Positions 1 to 13,012 of a DNA stretch of 64,000 bases are shown piece after piece. Source of the stretch: Strix aluco. Its lineage: Eukaryota > Chordata > Aves > Strigiformes > Strigidae. The position numbers and the translations under genes were made by a program. The stretch spans positions 14,624,365-14,688,364 of the forward strand of contig NC_133946.1 in the NCBI RefSeq assembly GCF_031877795.1, read 5' to 3'. The notes beneath the pieces were generated by a model, which was not told the DNA's origin, searched no databases, and saw only the letters and a list, made by a program, of their open reading frames with translations. Each line of letters opens with the position of its first letter. Position 1 is the first letter of the stretch.

Positions 1-3000
1 ATGACATTTACAGACTCTTGTCAGATTGAGACACTGAGAAACATTCATGCCAAAATGACCACTAGACAGAACCTTGTTGTATTGTAGAGCCATGAATTTA
101 CAGTAAGGACAACAGGAAAGATTTGGACATAATATTTTAGCTTAAGAATAAGGCCTTCTCCCAAAGTGAATCAGTGAAGTTAAAACATTAAGAATTTCTA
201 AACCAGAAAATATAAGCTGCAAATTGAAAACAACACATGTAAATACAGCTTTCAATTCATTTCAGTAAATTTTTAGGCAGATCTTCACTGTTTCTGAAGA
301 GAGATTGTGGCCTAGCTATAGATGTCCAAAACAAAACTGCTTAGATCCTACTAATGACCATTCAGCCCATATTGCTATGGAATATGGCATTCACTGGTGA
401 TGTTTCTGCCTCCATCAACTGTAGAGTTAAATTAGACCAGCTATTTAAATTAAGTCATATCAAGTAAGATGAACTCCACCAATCTTTTCCTTTAAAAATG
501 CAGTTTCTTGATCACATCATTTCACAAGAACCCTTTTTTCTATTTTTTTAAAGAACATAAAGTTTATAGCCTCATGGTTATGAAAAAAGCCTTGAAAACA
601 TGACCAAAAGTAAATTAACCAGCACAGAATGAATAAAGCATGTAGAAAGGAACACAAATAAATCATTTAAATAAAAATGCATAATTCTAAGCTCATGCTA
701 TGGCTTCTGGCATTCGAATCTATGACTTCTGCATTTGAATCCAAATACCTGGAATGTTAAATCTTATTTCAAATCTGTTACTACTAATAATGTCAAAACT
801 GTGCAAGGCAGGTGAAGAACAGCCTTGAGTATGACAGCACAGGTTAAAAAGTGTTGAGCGGGACAGCAGGAAATGGATATTTTCAGTAGTGCAGACGTGA
901 AAGTACTAAAAGGTTCTTTCCCTACAGTAGCGTGAGATTCTCTAAAAATTTAAAGGTAGTGCAAAGTAATTTTTAAATTAGTATGCGTGTGGTGTAAAGA
1001 CTTCCTTTTGGTCCTTTCTTTTCCCTGTTATACCTGCAGGAAGGAAGGAAAAATGGAGTAGAAATCCTATTCCTATAAACCAATGTTCTTCCCCCACAAA
1101 ACTGGCTGCAGAGCCCAGTTAAACTGTTGGTGGAACAACCACTCTTCTGCTACATAATAACGCAGCATACAGAATTTGTCCTTATCCACAACAAGTTAGG
1201 AAGAATTGTGATGGTCTCCATGTAAGTTTGATGTGAGAGAACATGACTCAGTTATTGCATTTGCACAATTTTTTTCATATTCCTTCACATCTAATACTAG
1301 ACATTTAGTATGTATCAATAAAACAGTAGCCTTTTCCTTCTGCGGTCAGAGCGTGGTGGTCAATGTGGTTAACGAGCTCAAGTGCAAGGGCACCCTTAAA
1401 TCTTCCACCAATAGAAAAGGCATAATGAAAAAGCTAATGTTCAGAAGGGCTCACTTACAGATACTTGCACCAAACATATCTTTTACATACATATATATGC
1501 ATATACCACATATAAAGTATTATAGACTGTATTTTTATTTTTATATATATACACACACCCACCCATCCCCCTTTGAATTCCTGAAAATTCCCGCACAAGA
1601 AGATTCTTTTACTTCACAAAAACTTCAGTTTTAAATTAATGTTTTCCCATCCATATAAAAAGGAGTGACTGAATTTTTTAGATGGGTAAGGTTTGTTGAC
1701 ACCAGTATAACACCTTAATTTTGAATTGCTGGACACCTTTTATTCACTTACCACCTGAAAGAATCAAACGTGGAAAACAGAGTATGGGAGTCACATATGT
1801 CAGCAGAAAGTCATGGAATTCCAATTCAAGATTGATGTTCCAGTGTTAATTCACATTACTGTGTGCACTGTGAAGTAGCGTTGAGGGGATTACAGTGGGA
1901 AAGAAGCCAAAAGTGAGGGCAGAGTGTCATCCTTAAATTTTAGCTCCCTAGCTATCTTTAACTTAAGCAAGTCCTGTACCAGTTCTAAAGTCAACAAAAT
2001 TGCACTTGCTCTGTGCTGTGACTGACATTGCCTCCATGTGTCATTAAAAACCAGCTTTATATCCTTGGGCATTTTATCTGATTGAAGGCTGAATTCCTTG
2101 AAAAATGGAAATGATCATTCTCTTCAGCACAACATCTTCAGTGAGCAATGCTTCTCCAAGCTACTATCTTTCAGTACCATTGTTTTTTTCAAATATCCAT
2201 AACTACATGTCTAAATTGGCCATAGTTAAGATATTTTCAATTTTTATTATTAATGCTAGAATCCATGTTAAGGAGGAAGACAGAAGCACCTCATCGAGCA
2301 GTTTCCACAAACACAAAAATGAAATTATTTTATTTAATTACCACATAAATGGCTTTAAATTGAGAATATTGGTGACATCATTTAGCACTGAAACTATGGG
2401 AGCTTGGGGTGGAGGGTGGGGCAGACAGATCTGCTTTTTACATGGTGGAAATCGTTAGCTTGGAAACATAGCCTGCTGTTGTAGCGATTTGTTCAGCAAG
2501 TCTTTTAAAGGTCTCAACAGTTCCTGGAAAAATTTATTACAAACCAAAGACTTTCAGTTTCTAGGTCTGAGTCTTAACATTGTCCTCAGTGGGCATTATC
2601 TATCTATCACTCTCAAATAGCTTTAACATATGAACTTGTAATGGGCCAACGCTTTATTAAAATGAGGATCACAAGCATCATAAATTAACTTAGTGCTGAC
2701 TGGTACTTGGAGAGATCAAATGTCAGTGCCTCAAATAATTACAGTTTCACACATTCACCTGAGAAAATAGAATTATTGTATTCTATGACCACGAAAGATG
2801 AGACATGAGGTTATAAAAGACTGGCAGTCTGTATCAGATTTGGGAGCAAAGCCTCAACTAAAGCAAAGATTCCAGAAATGTATTAATCTTTGGGTGGTTG
2901 GGGGATGCTTTTGTCCATTTAATTTTTTTCCCCCAGTTATCTCCTAGATTCATTTTTGTGTAACTTTTATCACTTAAAACAATCAGATTCTTTAAGATAA

Positions 3001-4344
3001 TAAAACCAGCATGTTTTCTGTCACTCTGGTCTTCTCCTAGACTCAATTTTGTAACTGTGATAAAAATTTTCAGAAACTCTAGACTTCAAAATGTATGCAT
3101 TGCTAGACCTTGAACATAACAGCATGATATAATATCGACAGGATAATATCTAGCTAAGTAGCTGTTCACTTAGCAGTTAATAGTTCATTCATTTCTATAA
3201 GAACTAGGTTCATGTCTGGATGATGATGAAGCTTCCAGTCAGAGAAAAGTGAATAGCAGCTGGAGTATAATAAGAATGTAAGAAAATTAGAGAAAAAGGA
3301 AATTGGGAAAGCCATTTTGTCCATGACGGGCCATCTAATTATTTCCTAAATGGGAAAATGCTTTTGACTTACCTGGCTGGTCACTGTGCATATTCAGCAT
3401 GAAAAATGCTTCCTGACATCTGTTCTGAATTTTCATCTTATTTCCATGTATGATCCTTTGTCCTGTCATTTGTGTCAGCCTGCAAACAACAACATGAAAT
3501 GACAGGTTCTAATCACTTAAATATTGAAAATTGTCCTTTTTCTTTTTTTTTTTTCCTAAAGAAAAGGTTTCAATAGCATACTGTTTCCTCTGTCTCAGTT
3601 AAGTGTCTTCTAATTGTTGTCATGTCACAAAGTTCAATAACACAGAACCAAACAGAGGTTTCTAACTGAGAAAATATGGGCTGCAAGACACAAAGAGTGA
3701 AATTCAGATTTCCAGAGTGGAAATTGGGCTCACTAGAAACACTGATTACCCTCCCCTTTCTACCAGACAAAACATTTTCAGGCATGAATGATTATTTGTG
3801 GGTCTGTCTTGCATTTCTAAAGTGCCCATTACTATTATTACTATCACTCCTCTGGCACTGACACAAAGAGACTGCATAGCCTGAAAAGAGGCTGAAGTTG
3901 CAGGAGTACCTCAGGGTAAGTGTCATGAGTTAAATTCTTTCTGCATTAACTTCATACTGACACAGGCCAATGCCAGCAGGCAAGACAGCGACGCCTTCAT
4001 AAACCTCAGAGCTTCACTGTAAGATGTACATGCCTGGTTTGGTTCCTATCCCTGGGAGAATCTAGAGACTGAAAGAAGTTAACGTGCACATGGGTTATTC
4101 CCAACGTTTTAAAAGAGATAGGATTGCAAATATTGGTCATTTTTGTGACAAGAAAATAAGGTTTGTGAAGTTGCCAATCAGTCTGTTTTCACTGAAGACT
4201 CTCTTGAGCCTCTCTTGTTAGATGTACCATAAAGAGAGCAAGGCTCAAATATCTAGACCATCCTCCCAGGCTCAGGCAATTAGATTTGCAGTCCACGCTA
4301 ATATATGGATATATGGATAATGAAACTCAACAGCCTCATTCCCA
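1..4344. other. AT-rich unique sequence, no gene seen
   Basis: No open frame here resembles a known protein, and no exon-like structure with convincing splice signals was found. The stretch holds a low-complexity AT/CA patch at about 1486-1571, a T-tract at 3543-3554 and one four-run G-quadruplex-type motif at 2398-2421 (listed separately). Short frames such as 1233-1634 (+) and 2105-2458 (+) show no family signature and are rich in low-complexity Y, F, I and S residues, as expected from random AT-rich DNA. I see nothing else that can be supported. Confidence 0.7.
2398..2421 (+). other. G-quadruplex-type motif
   Basis: Four G-runs (GGG, GGGG, GGG, GGGG) are separated by loops of 5, 4 and 1 bases, which fits the usual G3+N1-7 rule. 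The run stands out in an otherwise AT-rich neighbourhood. No promoter features surround it. Whether it folds is inference only. Confidence 0.5.
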
Positions 4345-5166
4345 TATGAATGGATGCCCAGTGCCCACCAAAGCTGCTCTATCTCTCCCCTCCTCAGCTC
4401 GACAGGGGAAAGAGAATATAGCAAAAGGCTTGTGGGTTGAGATAAGGACAGGGAGAGATCACTCACCAATTATTGTCATGGGAAAAACAGACTCGACTTG
4501 GGGAAGTTAGTTTAATGTATTACCAATCAAATCAGAGTAGGATAACAAGAAATAAAACCAAATCTTAAAAACACCTTCCCCCCAACCCTCCCTTCTTCCT
4601 GGGCTTAACTTTACTCCTGATACTCTCTACCTCCTCCCCACCAGCAGCACAGGAGGATGGGGACTGGGGGTTGTGGTCAGTTCACCACCCGTTGTCTCTG
4701 CCGCTGCTTGCTCCTCAGGGGAGGACTCCTCACACTCTTCCCCTGCTCTGGCGTGGGGCCCTCCCCGGGCTGCAGGTGGGTCTCTGCTCCCCCATGGGCC
4801 TCCCTGGGTGCAGGGCACAGCCTGACTCACCATGGGCTGCACCAGGGGCTGCAGGGGAATCTCTGCTCCAGCCCTGGGCACCTCCTCCCCCCCTCCTCCT
4901 GCACGGATCTTGGTGTCTGCAGAGCTGTTTCTCTCACATATTCTCACTTCTCTCTCTGGCTGCAGTTGCACAGGTTTTTTTTCCCATTCTTAAATATGTT
5001 ATCCCAGAGGCACCATTGCTGATGGACTCAGCCTTGGCCAGTGGCGGGTCCATCTCAGAGCCGTCTGGCGTTGGCTCTGTCGGACATGGGGGAAGCTCCT
5101 AGCAGCTTCTCACAGAAGCCACCTCTGCAGGCCCCCCCCCCCCCCTTGCCCCACAAACCCAACACA
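4345..5166 (-). mobile_element. Endogenous retrovirus LTR, minus strand
   Basis: Read on the minus strand, this GC-rich block begins TGTGTTGGGTTTG at 5166 and follows the order I know from an abundant LTR of neoavian genomes: a C-run (G on the sense strand) at about 5132-5146, a GC-rich U3, a TATTTAA box at 4990-4996, a purine-rich transcribed part, then a segment ending near GGTGGGCACTGGGC. The usual terminal bases ending in CA are missing or unrecognisable at the left edge (about 4345), so that end is approximate. The poly(A) hexamer position reads AATACA at 4516-4521, a mutated signal. Copies I recall carry a tandem array of roughly 40-bp units around a 'GCTCCAGCGTGGG' core; here only one unit remains near 4750, so the array is collapsed or the copy is an early-branching form. 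No gag, pol or env sequence flanks it, so it is a solo or truncated LTR. The assignment rests on memory of the family; the formal family name (ERVL or other) is not certain. Confidence 0.8.
4627..4971 (-). other. Non-genic 114-codon open frame inside the LTR
   Basis: This open frame starts in the transcribed part of the minus-strand LTR, just after its TATA-like box, and runs 114 codons. It is rich in Glu, Gly, Pro and Ala and has no domain, signal peptide or membrane segment. Equivalent frames in other copies of this LTR are, as I recall, often picked up as hypothetical proteins in bird gene sets. I do not regard it as a host gene. It is listed so that a reader does not mistake it for one. 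Confidence 0.6.
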
Positions 5167-5756
5167 GAAGAGAAGGCTTAAATGAACAGCTATTTATACT
5201 GAACTGAGACTGGCATCGTGGCATTGCTGTAACATTTCATCAAGAAACTCAAGATAGCCTGCTGAACCTTGACTAAGGCCAGGGTTTAGTTCTGGCCTTT
5301 TTTTCCCTCCTTCTCAAAAAAGGCTAAATAAACTTAACGTGAAACCTGGTGACTAGTACCAATTTCAGATAATCTACTTGGTTGCAAAGTATTCATTAAA
5401 ACATTTATATTGTTCTCTGATATAAGCCTATACGATATATGCTATTTGCTAATCTCACAAGTTAAATCCCCACAAGCATCTCTAGGCCTTATTTAATGAA
5501 AAGTAAGTTTCACACACAGCATATAAATTATCTTCTGCCCCTCAGCCGACAGCATCATTATTTTACTTCCCACAAATGAAATACGGGTATCTGGAAGATT
5601 TCTTTTTTTAATCTGTAAGAAAACCAATGTAGTGTTTGTAGCTAGAATTAGCATCTAGCATAACAATAGCTATCATTGTGCTGCTCTGCCACACTAAGAA
5701 GTATATCTGAAGGAGGCTCAGAGTTCTCCTTTCATCTTCTCCTCGCATCCTCTCCA

Positions 5757-5860
5757 GGCCCCAATCCTGAGGAAAGATTTGTGCTAACTGATCTCTTCAC
5801 CCTCATATAAAGTCCCACAGAGGTCCATAGAGCTTTATGGGCACATATCTCCCATTTTGA
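5757..5860. repeat. Worn palindromic MITE-like relic (probable)
   Basis: The block starts GGCCCCAATCCTGA and continues through a 'GTGCTAACT' segment, an 'AAAGTCCCACAGAGGTC' segment and 'CATATCTCCC'. This order resembles a palindromic, non-autonomous DNA-transposon relic known across turtles, crocodilians and birds, whose copies read GGCCCTGATCCTGC at the edge and have a CCATTGAAGTCAATGG-like centre. Divergence is high. The identification is from memory and moderate at best. Confidence 0.4.
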
Positions 5861-7447
5861 GTTTATTCCTGTAGGAGGCCATAGTGAGGGTTTTTCTCCT
5901 CTACCAGAGTTAGTCAAACTTGCAGGTTTTCACTTACTACAACTTCAGGCCTGACAATTTATTTTTAAGTGTCAGGTATAAACTGATCAGCACCACAAGA
6001 AATGCCCTCTATGTCTGTCATTGCAGATTTGGCAGGATGCATTATGGAATTGTTGCTGCTGTAGCAATAGTCCATACAAGTTTAACCAGCAACATTACAT
6101 ATTGGGCACAGCTGGAAGCCCCATCTGATGATCTGATCTACTGTGGTTAGATATATTTCTCTAAATACATGAAGCCATTAAGACTGAAACACTTGAAGGC
6201 TTTTTGCCTTCTTTTGTTTCTGTTTAATCCCTAGTATAGAGGATCCTTTGGCAAGAGTTTGTGCAGCTAAAATGGGTGATGCAGAATGACACATGATCAG
6301 AAAGCAAACTAGGAAGGTCGACTCCTAAGTCAACCTTCAAGAGCAGCTAAGGTGTTCATTTCAAAACTAGGTAGGCTTTACCTAAACTGCTTGAACTACT
6401 AGGTTGTACTACAATCCACTGCAATTTCTGATTATTAGAAGACAGAATGCTTATTTAACTTCATCTTATTTCAACACTTATCGCTAAACAACATGGACAA
6501 AGTGTAGCTTTGATGCAGCTCTAAATGGAGATTAATATCTCAATTTTTTAGTTTGATCCAAAGGCTACTCAATTCAGTAGGTGATTATTCACAAACCTGA
6601 GTTTTGGATCAGGCTCTATAAATTTTCTTCTCTTTCTTCTTCACCCTATCATAATTTTTGAATGATCTTTTGGTGGTTCATTCAGAAAGGAGCCATTTTT
6701 CAGCAGAGGAAAGGACAAGGGAAACATTTTCATTAACTGCAACATCAACCCAAGTCTTTGATGCAGGCTTCACTTTTGTCATGAATTTACACATTTATAG
6801 ATTACAGTCCCCAGCGAACAAAAATAAAAGGTGTCTAAGTTGCTGCTGAGTTAGGTCCTTAGTCATAAAAATAACACTGAAAAATTTAGTCTGTAGGTAA
6901 CAATGAGAAGTTAATACAAATGGTCATTGACTTCATTATAGAACTCTGGCAAGAACTTTTCCAGACTCATGTTAAGCCTTGAGAGAGAAACGTTTCAGCA
7001 CAGAACCACTTAATCATTTATATGAATGAAAATGAGTGCAAACAGAATGCTGAGATGGCTTTAAGATCACCTCTTTTTTCTTGTACGGAATACCCACTAT
7101 AATTACATTTTGCTTGTCAGTTCATAAATTTTGCTTATTACAAAACGGGCATTATTGATTGCTTTTTAAAAGTACTAAAACTAAGCTAAGAGCAGTAGAT
7201 CTCTCAACAAATTCAAAACATACTATCTTCCAAACTAATCACTGGCAAAGGGACTGTGGAAAAACTATCCAAGTTTATTGTAAGGCTAATGCAAAAAATT
7301 GAAGTTACCATGAGTTTTAGGTTAGTAACTTGGCTTTGAGTTTAGCATGTTTTAAGCCACAATGAAAAAAAAGATAAACTTATTTGGCAAAGCCAGACAC
7401 TTTTAAAGCCAACATCCTGTAATTGTTTCCTCATTTGGCCTGGCAGC

Positions 7448-7560
7448 TTAAACAAGAAGAAAGGAGAAGGGAAAGGAGTGGAGAAAGAAGCAGGGAAATG
7501 AAATAGAAAAATGGCAAAACGTTTTGAGAAAGAAAGAAATGGAGGGAAACAGAGAAATCA
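7448..7560 (+). repeat. Purine-rich (GA) strand
   Basis: Most bases are A or G over about 110 bp, in an irregular mix of GAA, GGAGA and AAAGA units rather than a clean microsatellite. Such tracts may adopt triplex structures, but nothing else here points to a function. Confidence 0.6.
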
Positions 7561-10500
7561 AGGCATTTGTCACATTTATAGTAAATGAATGATTTGCTCC
7601 TTTTGTTCCCCTCTTAGGTAGCATTCAACAAAATGAAATGAGGGGAACTTACTAGTCTTGTGGGAAAAAGCCTGAATTTAGAATTTTCTTGGTTTGAATG
7701 AGTGCAAACAGTGGACACTAACACAGTTGATCCTAGCAATGCAGAAGAACCAAAGTGATAGCAGGCAGCATAAGAGGACTCAGCCTCTTTGAGATCAGTT
7801 GATTAAACATCTACAAGTGAGATTAATACACACTGGGAATATCCTTATTTAGAACTAGTAAGAAACAAAAGCGATCAGAAGGGATTTAGAGCTGCCATTC
7901 TCATTAAAATAAGGTTAGAGGCTGACAGCTACAAATAGTCACAGGAGAGGGAGGGGAAATTTTACAAAGAAGAAATTAACAACATTTGCTATTGGATTAA
8001 ATCTAAACAATCTCTGAGAGCATACTCTAACTTTTACTGCTTTTACTGCTGTATTGTTGCCAGTCCTGAACTAATACTGAAAAAATACCATGAGGTAGCT
8101 ACTGATCTGGCTGGGAAACAATGTCCTATTCAAAGTTAGTATCTGTTCTAAGTATCAAGCAACTGTCCTCTGTAAAGAGGGGGAAAAAGAGAACATTTAT
8201 GTCAACATCAAGCCAGGAAAGCAATTTTGTATTAACCTAAGAAGTTAACCGAATAGAATACATAGAAGTATTTTTAAAGTGGAAATAATTTAAGAACCTT
8301 CTAAATATCTTAACAGTGCACTTGGCTACACTTGGATTTAGGAAGCCATATTTCACATGCAGCAGTAGATTTTTTTACAGCTTTAAATCCAAAGACAGGG
8401 CTGTACTCCATCAAGAAACGACAACAGCAAATTTAATGCCACTGTGAAAGTACCAAATGAAATTTGACAGTATTCAGAAAATGGCCAGATAAGAAGGCTG
8501 TGACTCAACAGGTGCAATGAGGGCAGCTGTGTTCAGAACAGTTGCATTTATGAAGCCACTGACATGCGGTCCCAGTGTCAGTTGAGTGACAGTTGGAAAA
8601 GCCTTTGGTCGCCAAGCTTTTAGAGACACCAGAGCAAATGCTATGCTATTATCTGTGAAAGCTATTACAGGAGTAAAATGTATGCAAAATGCCTTTGCGG
8701 CACCAGTCAGGGGAAGAAAATTAAAAGAATAAAAAAGGAAGACTTAGGCTCATGCTACTGTCCTTTGCACTGTTCTGGTGATGTAAAGAGACTATCAGGG
8801 TACCCTTACAGGGCAACAGATAACTGTTATAAAGGTAAATGATCTGCTCATATACCAGAATCAGAAATAAAATCTCCGTATTTTCCATGTTGGCAATTCA
8901 AGAACAGAAAATTAATAATATGTAGCCTAGTAAGAAGCTTATTTTTCTCAGGATACACCATGAACTATGTATCTGAGAATAAAGACTGCCTTAGAAATAA
9001 ACAGCAGGAATATGTTGGGAGGAAGGTCCAGGTCTGCTTCTTTGTGGATTATGCACCTGAATTTCCTTTCCCTGGCAACTAAGGCACAGGGGACAGGAAC
9101 TCCCATGTGCCCAGAAACCTCAGGCATCTGGAGATCTGTCCTTTCCTTTGCCTCTGACTGAGCACCTGCCCTCAAGGGGGCAGAGGTGATAGAATGGGAG
9201 AAGAAATCAGTCTTCCCAGCTACTCGATTTTCTATCCTGTGAAGACCCTTCAGCTACAGAGCGACAGCCAAAGCAAACTGGAAATTTAACTAGTTTTTTA
9301 TGTACATTGGAGCACCAAAACAGAGCAAAGAGTTGACAGACCGCTGGGATATCTGCTGAGTTGCTTCTTGACAAATTATATGGGCCCGATTCATTGATAA
9401 ACTGTTGCCGCATGTAACTGGAAAGCAGCCTGCTCTTGGGCCAACGTTCTGGCCAAAGGATACATTAGGTAAGGTTGTTGCTCAAACTGGTAGTTCTAGC
9501 TTTCATAAAAATTGGTATTTTCTATTATTTCACAGGGTGTCTACCAGTCTCACAATTATGATACACAATCACATCTTCTATAATAGTTCTCCATCTTGCA
9601 CCATATCAAATACTAGTTTCAATAAGATTAGAACTACCAGTGTTGGTTTTTTTAGTGTGGGAAATCAGTTAAATCACCAAAGAATGATGCAAGGTTAGCC
9701 TGTTGCTGTCCCATTTTCTATTAATATTGTTAACTAACCTTTCCTTAAAAATTTGTGCATACCAGCATAGCAGACTTAGAGGTCTGTACATGCTCCAAAG
9801 ACTTTCATCAGCATCTTCAATACTGTGTGTGTTATTCTCCAGCCATCTGGTGCCATTCACAGGTGTATTAAAAGCCCTTGAATCAAGACCTGCAGTTTTG
9901 TTTATTTCAGTGTTCTATACTGAAGAATATCTAGTTCCCTCAATCTAAACATATTCAGCTCTTCCAATTTTAGTTCCACCTTGGTTAAGTTAATTTCCAT
10001 TTCCATACTGTTATTCCCTAGTCATTTTGCCTTTATCTCTGTGTTGAAAAGCTTCCTTCTAATTGTTATCACTCCCAACTTGATAAATCCTGTCCTAACT
10101 AGGATACAATATTAGATTACATTATTGTAAAAATTTCTGATAATTATGCAGCCAGTAATTACATTCTGCAAAATGTTATCTAAAAGAATTTTGTAAGCTC
10201 CCAGAAGAGACGTGAAACAGTTTTGCTGTGAACAGTGAGAAAAACACCGCAGGACCTTTTGTCTTCTTGAGCGTCACCAGCCAACAGAACAAGGTCCTCT
10301 GTGATTCAGGTAAGTGAAGCTTAAACTGCCAATACCACAAGGAACTACACTGTCCAGCAGATGTGTCAGAACTGTAGTTCTCTGATTACGTTTTGCATAA
10401 GTTCATCTATATATCGGACATCAACTGTCTACAGCCATCACATCGCATAACTGTGCTCAAGCCAGTACATTCTAGAGACTCTAGGCAACATACATTCATA

Positions 10501-13012
10501 ATATTCTTAGTTGCTTAGAATACAGCAGAAGGGTGTGGTTTTTCACTTGAGGACAGTATAGGATTATTTAGTTGTATACAGAGATGAATCTTGTTACAGC
10601 TTCATTGTTACTAGCTTGGTTAAAATAGAGTATATTCATAGTTAAACACTTTACGTGAAGTCAGCATGTTAATTCTGTGGTGTACACAGGATCTTAAGCC
10701 ATTCCCAAATTACTTTATTAACAAAGATCCTCTGTTCTTTAACTGTGTTGAAAACCCAGAACATTTTGAATATCAGCCATAATCTCTTTCACAACACTTG
10801 TCCAACACACATTTATGAGGTTTTATATGCTATTTTGTGTTTCAATAGAGAGGATTAGTAGAATCAGCTATGTTATATTTAATTACAAATCTGATAACCT
10901 CAAAGGACTTGTATGTGGAAAAGTTTATCTCATAAGTAAATGCCACAAAGTGTATCAAGGAAAGAAATACCAGGTCACACTAATATGTTTAATAACTTTG
11001 ACTAAAAAAAAAGTACAAATACCTGATAGTAAAAAAACCTGAAAGCTAGAAAATAACTCCTTTCACAAAAGGAAAAATCCACCTCCTCCATTTCAAGGAT
11101 CTTCCCGATAAAGAAGTCTGGTTTTAACTGAGGAGATAGCTGATTAGATGAAAATCTAGACATTGGCCTCTGGATAAGCAGAACAAAACATGCGGGAATT
11201 TGTTAAGTCTGTGGGTTTTTATCACTGAGCTTTGAAGTCAGAAGCCAGAAATGGAAATCCTGTTTTTCAAAAAGTTAAGAGTATGGACAAGTACAAAAAA
11301 ATAACAAACACCATGACAGAAAGAGTGTGATGTCATCAAGCTGTCTAAGAAGGCTTGTAGGATTTCCCATGGAACAGGACTGAATGCCAAGATTTAATGC
11401 ATTTTGTAAAAAATCTATGGTAACCACCAAGCAAGAACTAAAAATCCAGTAAATAAACCGATGAGAAAGGGATTCAGCTTGGCAGTAATGGCAACTCTAT
11501 TGCCCTGATGGTAAAATAGAAATAAAAATATCTTACAGGGAAAAAGAAAAATCTTGCCACAGCAAAACTTTGACAGTTTGCTGCAACACTTTAAAGCAAT
11601 CAGGCTATTCTGCTGAGAGATGCTGTCCCGTTGAAAAGGAATCACAATGTTCCACCATGACAAAATCTCTAAGCTTTCTGGGAAGATACTGGTTTTGCTA
11701 TTTCAGGGGGTGTTGAACAGAATTCCCATAAACTGGAGTGGAATAAATAAGATCTGGTTTAATTCATGGTTCCAGAATAGGCTCTGCTTGGAACAGAACA
11801 CAGGGATAACAGGGCTCAGTTCTCAGGCTGGTGAAAAGCTGTTCCGGTTGACAGATTATGTTAACAGCTTCTGTGCTGGGAGCCTGGCAAAAGGCTTCAG
11901 GGAAACTGTCTCTTTCCTTTCATTCATATTTTATATATGTTATATATATGCACAGCGAACACTGCATGTATTAGCCTGTAATTTTCTGTCACAATCATGG
12001 TCATCACACTATGTATGTGAGTAGTCATGGCTAAGAAGGGATATTTCAGATCTTATTTAATAGTCTCCATTCTTATATTCTGGCAAGGAGATCTGAGGAA
12101 CATTACCTTACAATGTTAAGCAGTGTTCCCTCTCATACAGCAGATACCACTTCCAGTGCAAATACATGTGCTTACAAGTTTAATGTTAGCTGTCAGTAAG
12201 TACTCAAGCATGAAAAGTTAACATTTGCTTTCTATCAGGATTCACGTGACCAGTGCTCAGTGGCTTGAGTGTTGGAGAAAAGCGAGCACAGAAGGTCCTT
12301 GACACCAGAGTAATAAACCTTTTAAATTTAAAATAAAGCTTTACAGATGTTTTGGCATCTCCCCAATACAATTTAAAGAAAATAACAACAAACCCAAGCA
12401 AATAGGCAGGTAGTTAACTAATTAGAACTGTTTTTCAGTTGCACCTCTGTTCAAAGCTTACTCATCTGGTAGTTGACTGAAAGCCAGAAATAGCTGATGT
12501 TGCATACTGTGATACTGAGGACATTGCTCAGTAGCAGTCCCTCAGGAAAATCTGGAAGGATCCAAGGCTGGTTCCATAGTTGTTTACAACAGCAGAATTT
12601 TAGGAATATATAAAAACAACTGGAGGAATCCAACATGGATTCAAAAGTTTCCTTCCATCATTCAGAATTATATTCAATGTCAAATCCAATGAAACGTTTA
12701 AGCCACAGAAACCCAAAATAAATCCCCACGTTGAACTAGCTTTCCTTTTCAATTGCTTGGAAATTTTTTTATATTGCAAACTATTGAAAAAAGTTATAAC
12801 TTCTAGAATCGAATGTAAGTTTACAAAGTTTCAAAATGTTAAAAATTCAAAAGGGCATTCCAGGTTAGACTGGCAACCAAATGTAAAATGCAGGACTGTG
12901 AGCTGACTACAAGTACTGAACTGGAAGTCTGAGAAGTTACAGTGAACAGAGTTACATTATCTTAGTAGTGGTCAAAAAAGGAAATGAAAGGTTAGGAATG
13001 TTGGACCTGAAA

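Larger units (their letters stand above)
5167..13012. other. Unique AT-rich sequence, no gene seen
   Basis: No recognisable coding exon, RNA gene or young repeat was found across this stretch, apart from a probable MITE relic at 5757-5860 and a purine-rich strand at 7448-7560 (both listed separately). Frames of 60-125 codons (for example 9405-9698 + and 11647-12024 +) carry no family motif. A hairpin followed by a T-run at 5275-5303 resembles a bacterial terminator but has no meaning expected in a bird genome. Confidence 0.65.

Noticed and set aside
711-750. CATTCGAATC and CATTTGAATC, like a tRNA B box
   Set aside because: No A box at the right distance, no cloverleaf, and the two copies look like a short imperfect duplication.
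5275-5303. Hairpin (AAGGCCAG / CTGGCCTT) followed by a T-run, like a bacterial terminator
   Set aside because: The 8-bp stem is real, but the DNA is avian and no RNA polymerase III or bacterial-type unit precedes it. Kept as a curiosity only.
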